From Anaerocolumna sp. (GTDB lineage: Bacteria; Bacillota; Clostridia; Lachnospirales; Lachnospiraceae), in NCBI GenBank assembly GCA_029256725.1, contig JAQSXJ010000007.1:47519-111518 (forward strand): a stretch of 64,000 nt of DNA. Direction: 5' to 3'. Below, piece by piece: positions 63,381 through 64,000 of the stretch. The notes under the pieces are model-generated. The model worked only from the letters and a program-made list of their open reading frames with translations. It ran no database searches and was not told where the DNA came from. A program made the position numbers and the translations under genes. How positions within the stretch are numbered: the first letter of the stretch is position 1; the number at the start of each line of letters is the position of its first letter.

Positions 63381-63804
63381 CTTGTGTATATTACTTAAAT
63401 AGTCGGTGTTTACCCTGGATTCTTCTTGTTTATCCCAAATCTTTATTGAGTATTCCTGCCAAACAGAAGGCTCCTTTACCTTAAATAAATCCGAAATCTA
63501 AGATAAACTTCTCCCGGAGCAGATTGATAGCAAATATTTCTTCCGATTAGGAAAGAAGCTGTATATTTAGTTAAAAAAGATTTGGCAGAATATAGGATTA
63601 CTTCTAGCCAAAAACACTTAAATAAAAACGTTTTCAAATAAAATAGAGCAGAATATAAGAACATGTATTCTTGAAATGATATAGTATATCAAAATATTAT
63701 TTTGATACTCGACAAAAGTTATAAAAATAATTCGTTAAATATTAATAATATATACATATAATACAAGTAAAATCCAAGAAAATAAAAATAAAAATGTTTT
63801 TATA

Positions 63805-63833
63805 TTGCCATCCTACAAAATCCATACTATAAT
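63805..63833 (+). promoter_or_regulatory. sigma-A promoter for the last gene
   Basis: TTGCCA, 17 bases, TATAAT; about 101 bases before the start codon. Confidence 0.65.
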
Positions 63834-63934
63834 CAATTTAGAAGCAAGGTATCATAAGTATCTCAAAGGGATTGTCAAATAAAGAAATGCAGATTTTTAT
63901 GAAGGAACATCCCGGGAAAGGAAAGGATTTATAC

Positions 63935-64000
63935 ATGAAGAATTATTACCTGGACGGAAAGGCTTATGTGCTGGAAGACTATCACAGACTGCCGCCTTTC
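63935..64000 (+). CDS. start of a probable GH94-type (cellobiose phosphorylase-like) protein, 3' partial
   Basis: Only 22 codons are inside the window: MKNYYLDGKAYVLEDYHRLPPF. GGAAAGGA precedes the ATG. The YVLEDYHRLPPF run resembles the N-terminus of large GH94-like proteins, which continue with a SFLPG motif. The call rests on memory of that pattern and is tentative. Confidence 0.4.
   Translation, partial: MKNYYLDGKAYVLEDYHRLPPF

Overview
The window looks like chromosomal DNA of a low-GC anaerobic Firmicute, most likely a Lachnospiraceae member (Clostridium cluster XIVa, near Lachnoclostridium/Anaerocolumna). Signs are AT-rich intergenic DNA, strong AGGAGG ribosome sites, a FabK-type fatty acid synthesis operon, rubredoxin/rubrerythrin/desulfoferrodoxin/flavodiiron oxygen defence, and a CUT1 sugar transporter without its own ATPase. 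No rRNA, tRNA, CRISPR array or intact transposase gene was recognised.

Layout. 0-5 kb: partial NADH:acceptor flavoprotein, alpha/beta hydrolase, a Csp-like S8 pseudoprotease with a fossil of a second copy, and an AraC regulator. 5.7-12.6 kb: an FtsX/MacB-type ABC exporter (minus strand) with a three-unit double-hairpin array between its genes, then TraX and a two-component system. 13-24.5 kb: acetyltransferases, a methyltransferase, SseB-like, SEC-C, chemotaxis and XRE proteins, a 600-bp purine-rich repeat tract ahead of a DUF4015 protein, and an ECF sigma factor with a membrane partner. 24.6-33.5 kb: a complete-looking acpP-fabK-fabD-fabG-fabF-accB-fabZ-accC-accD-accA operon, lacking fabH. 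33.5-48.7 kb: a beta-1,4-galactan utilisation locus (GH2, AraC, LacI, two permeases, binding lipoprotein, GH53, two GH35). 48.7-50.5 kb: a scarred duplication zone with a gutted MutS-like gene, a MITE-like element, CsbD and GlsB. 50.6-58.2 kb: citrate synthase, methylglyoxal synthase, D-lactate dehydrogenase, and an oxygen/nitrosative stress cluster (rubredoxin, rubrerythrin, superoxide reductase, Crp/Fnr regulator, thioredoxin, FprA). 58.2-63.1 kb: a second fold-back element, then a Bce-like regulator/kinase/ABC module whose permease is broken, followed by a second three-unit double-hairpin array. The window ends in the first codons of a probable GH94-type gene.

How it fits together. The galactan locus appears to import oligosaccharides and cut them inside the cell, because no enzyme shows a signal peptide. 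The 54-58 kb cluster supplies electron carriers and terminal enzymes that reduce superoxide, peroxide, O2 or NO; the partial flavoprotein at the left edge could feed electrons to such a system. The most unusual signals are non-coding: two similar double-hairpin arrays beside exporter permease genes, two families of fold-back elements, a 46-nt element repeated within the fatty acid operon, and the purine-rich tract.
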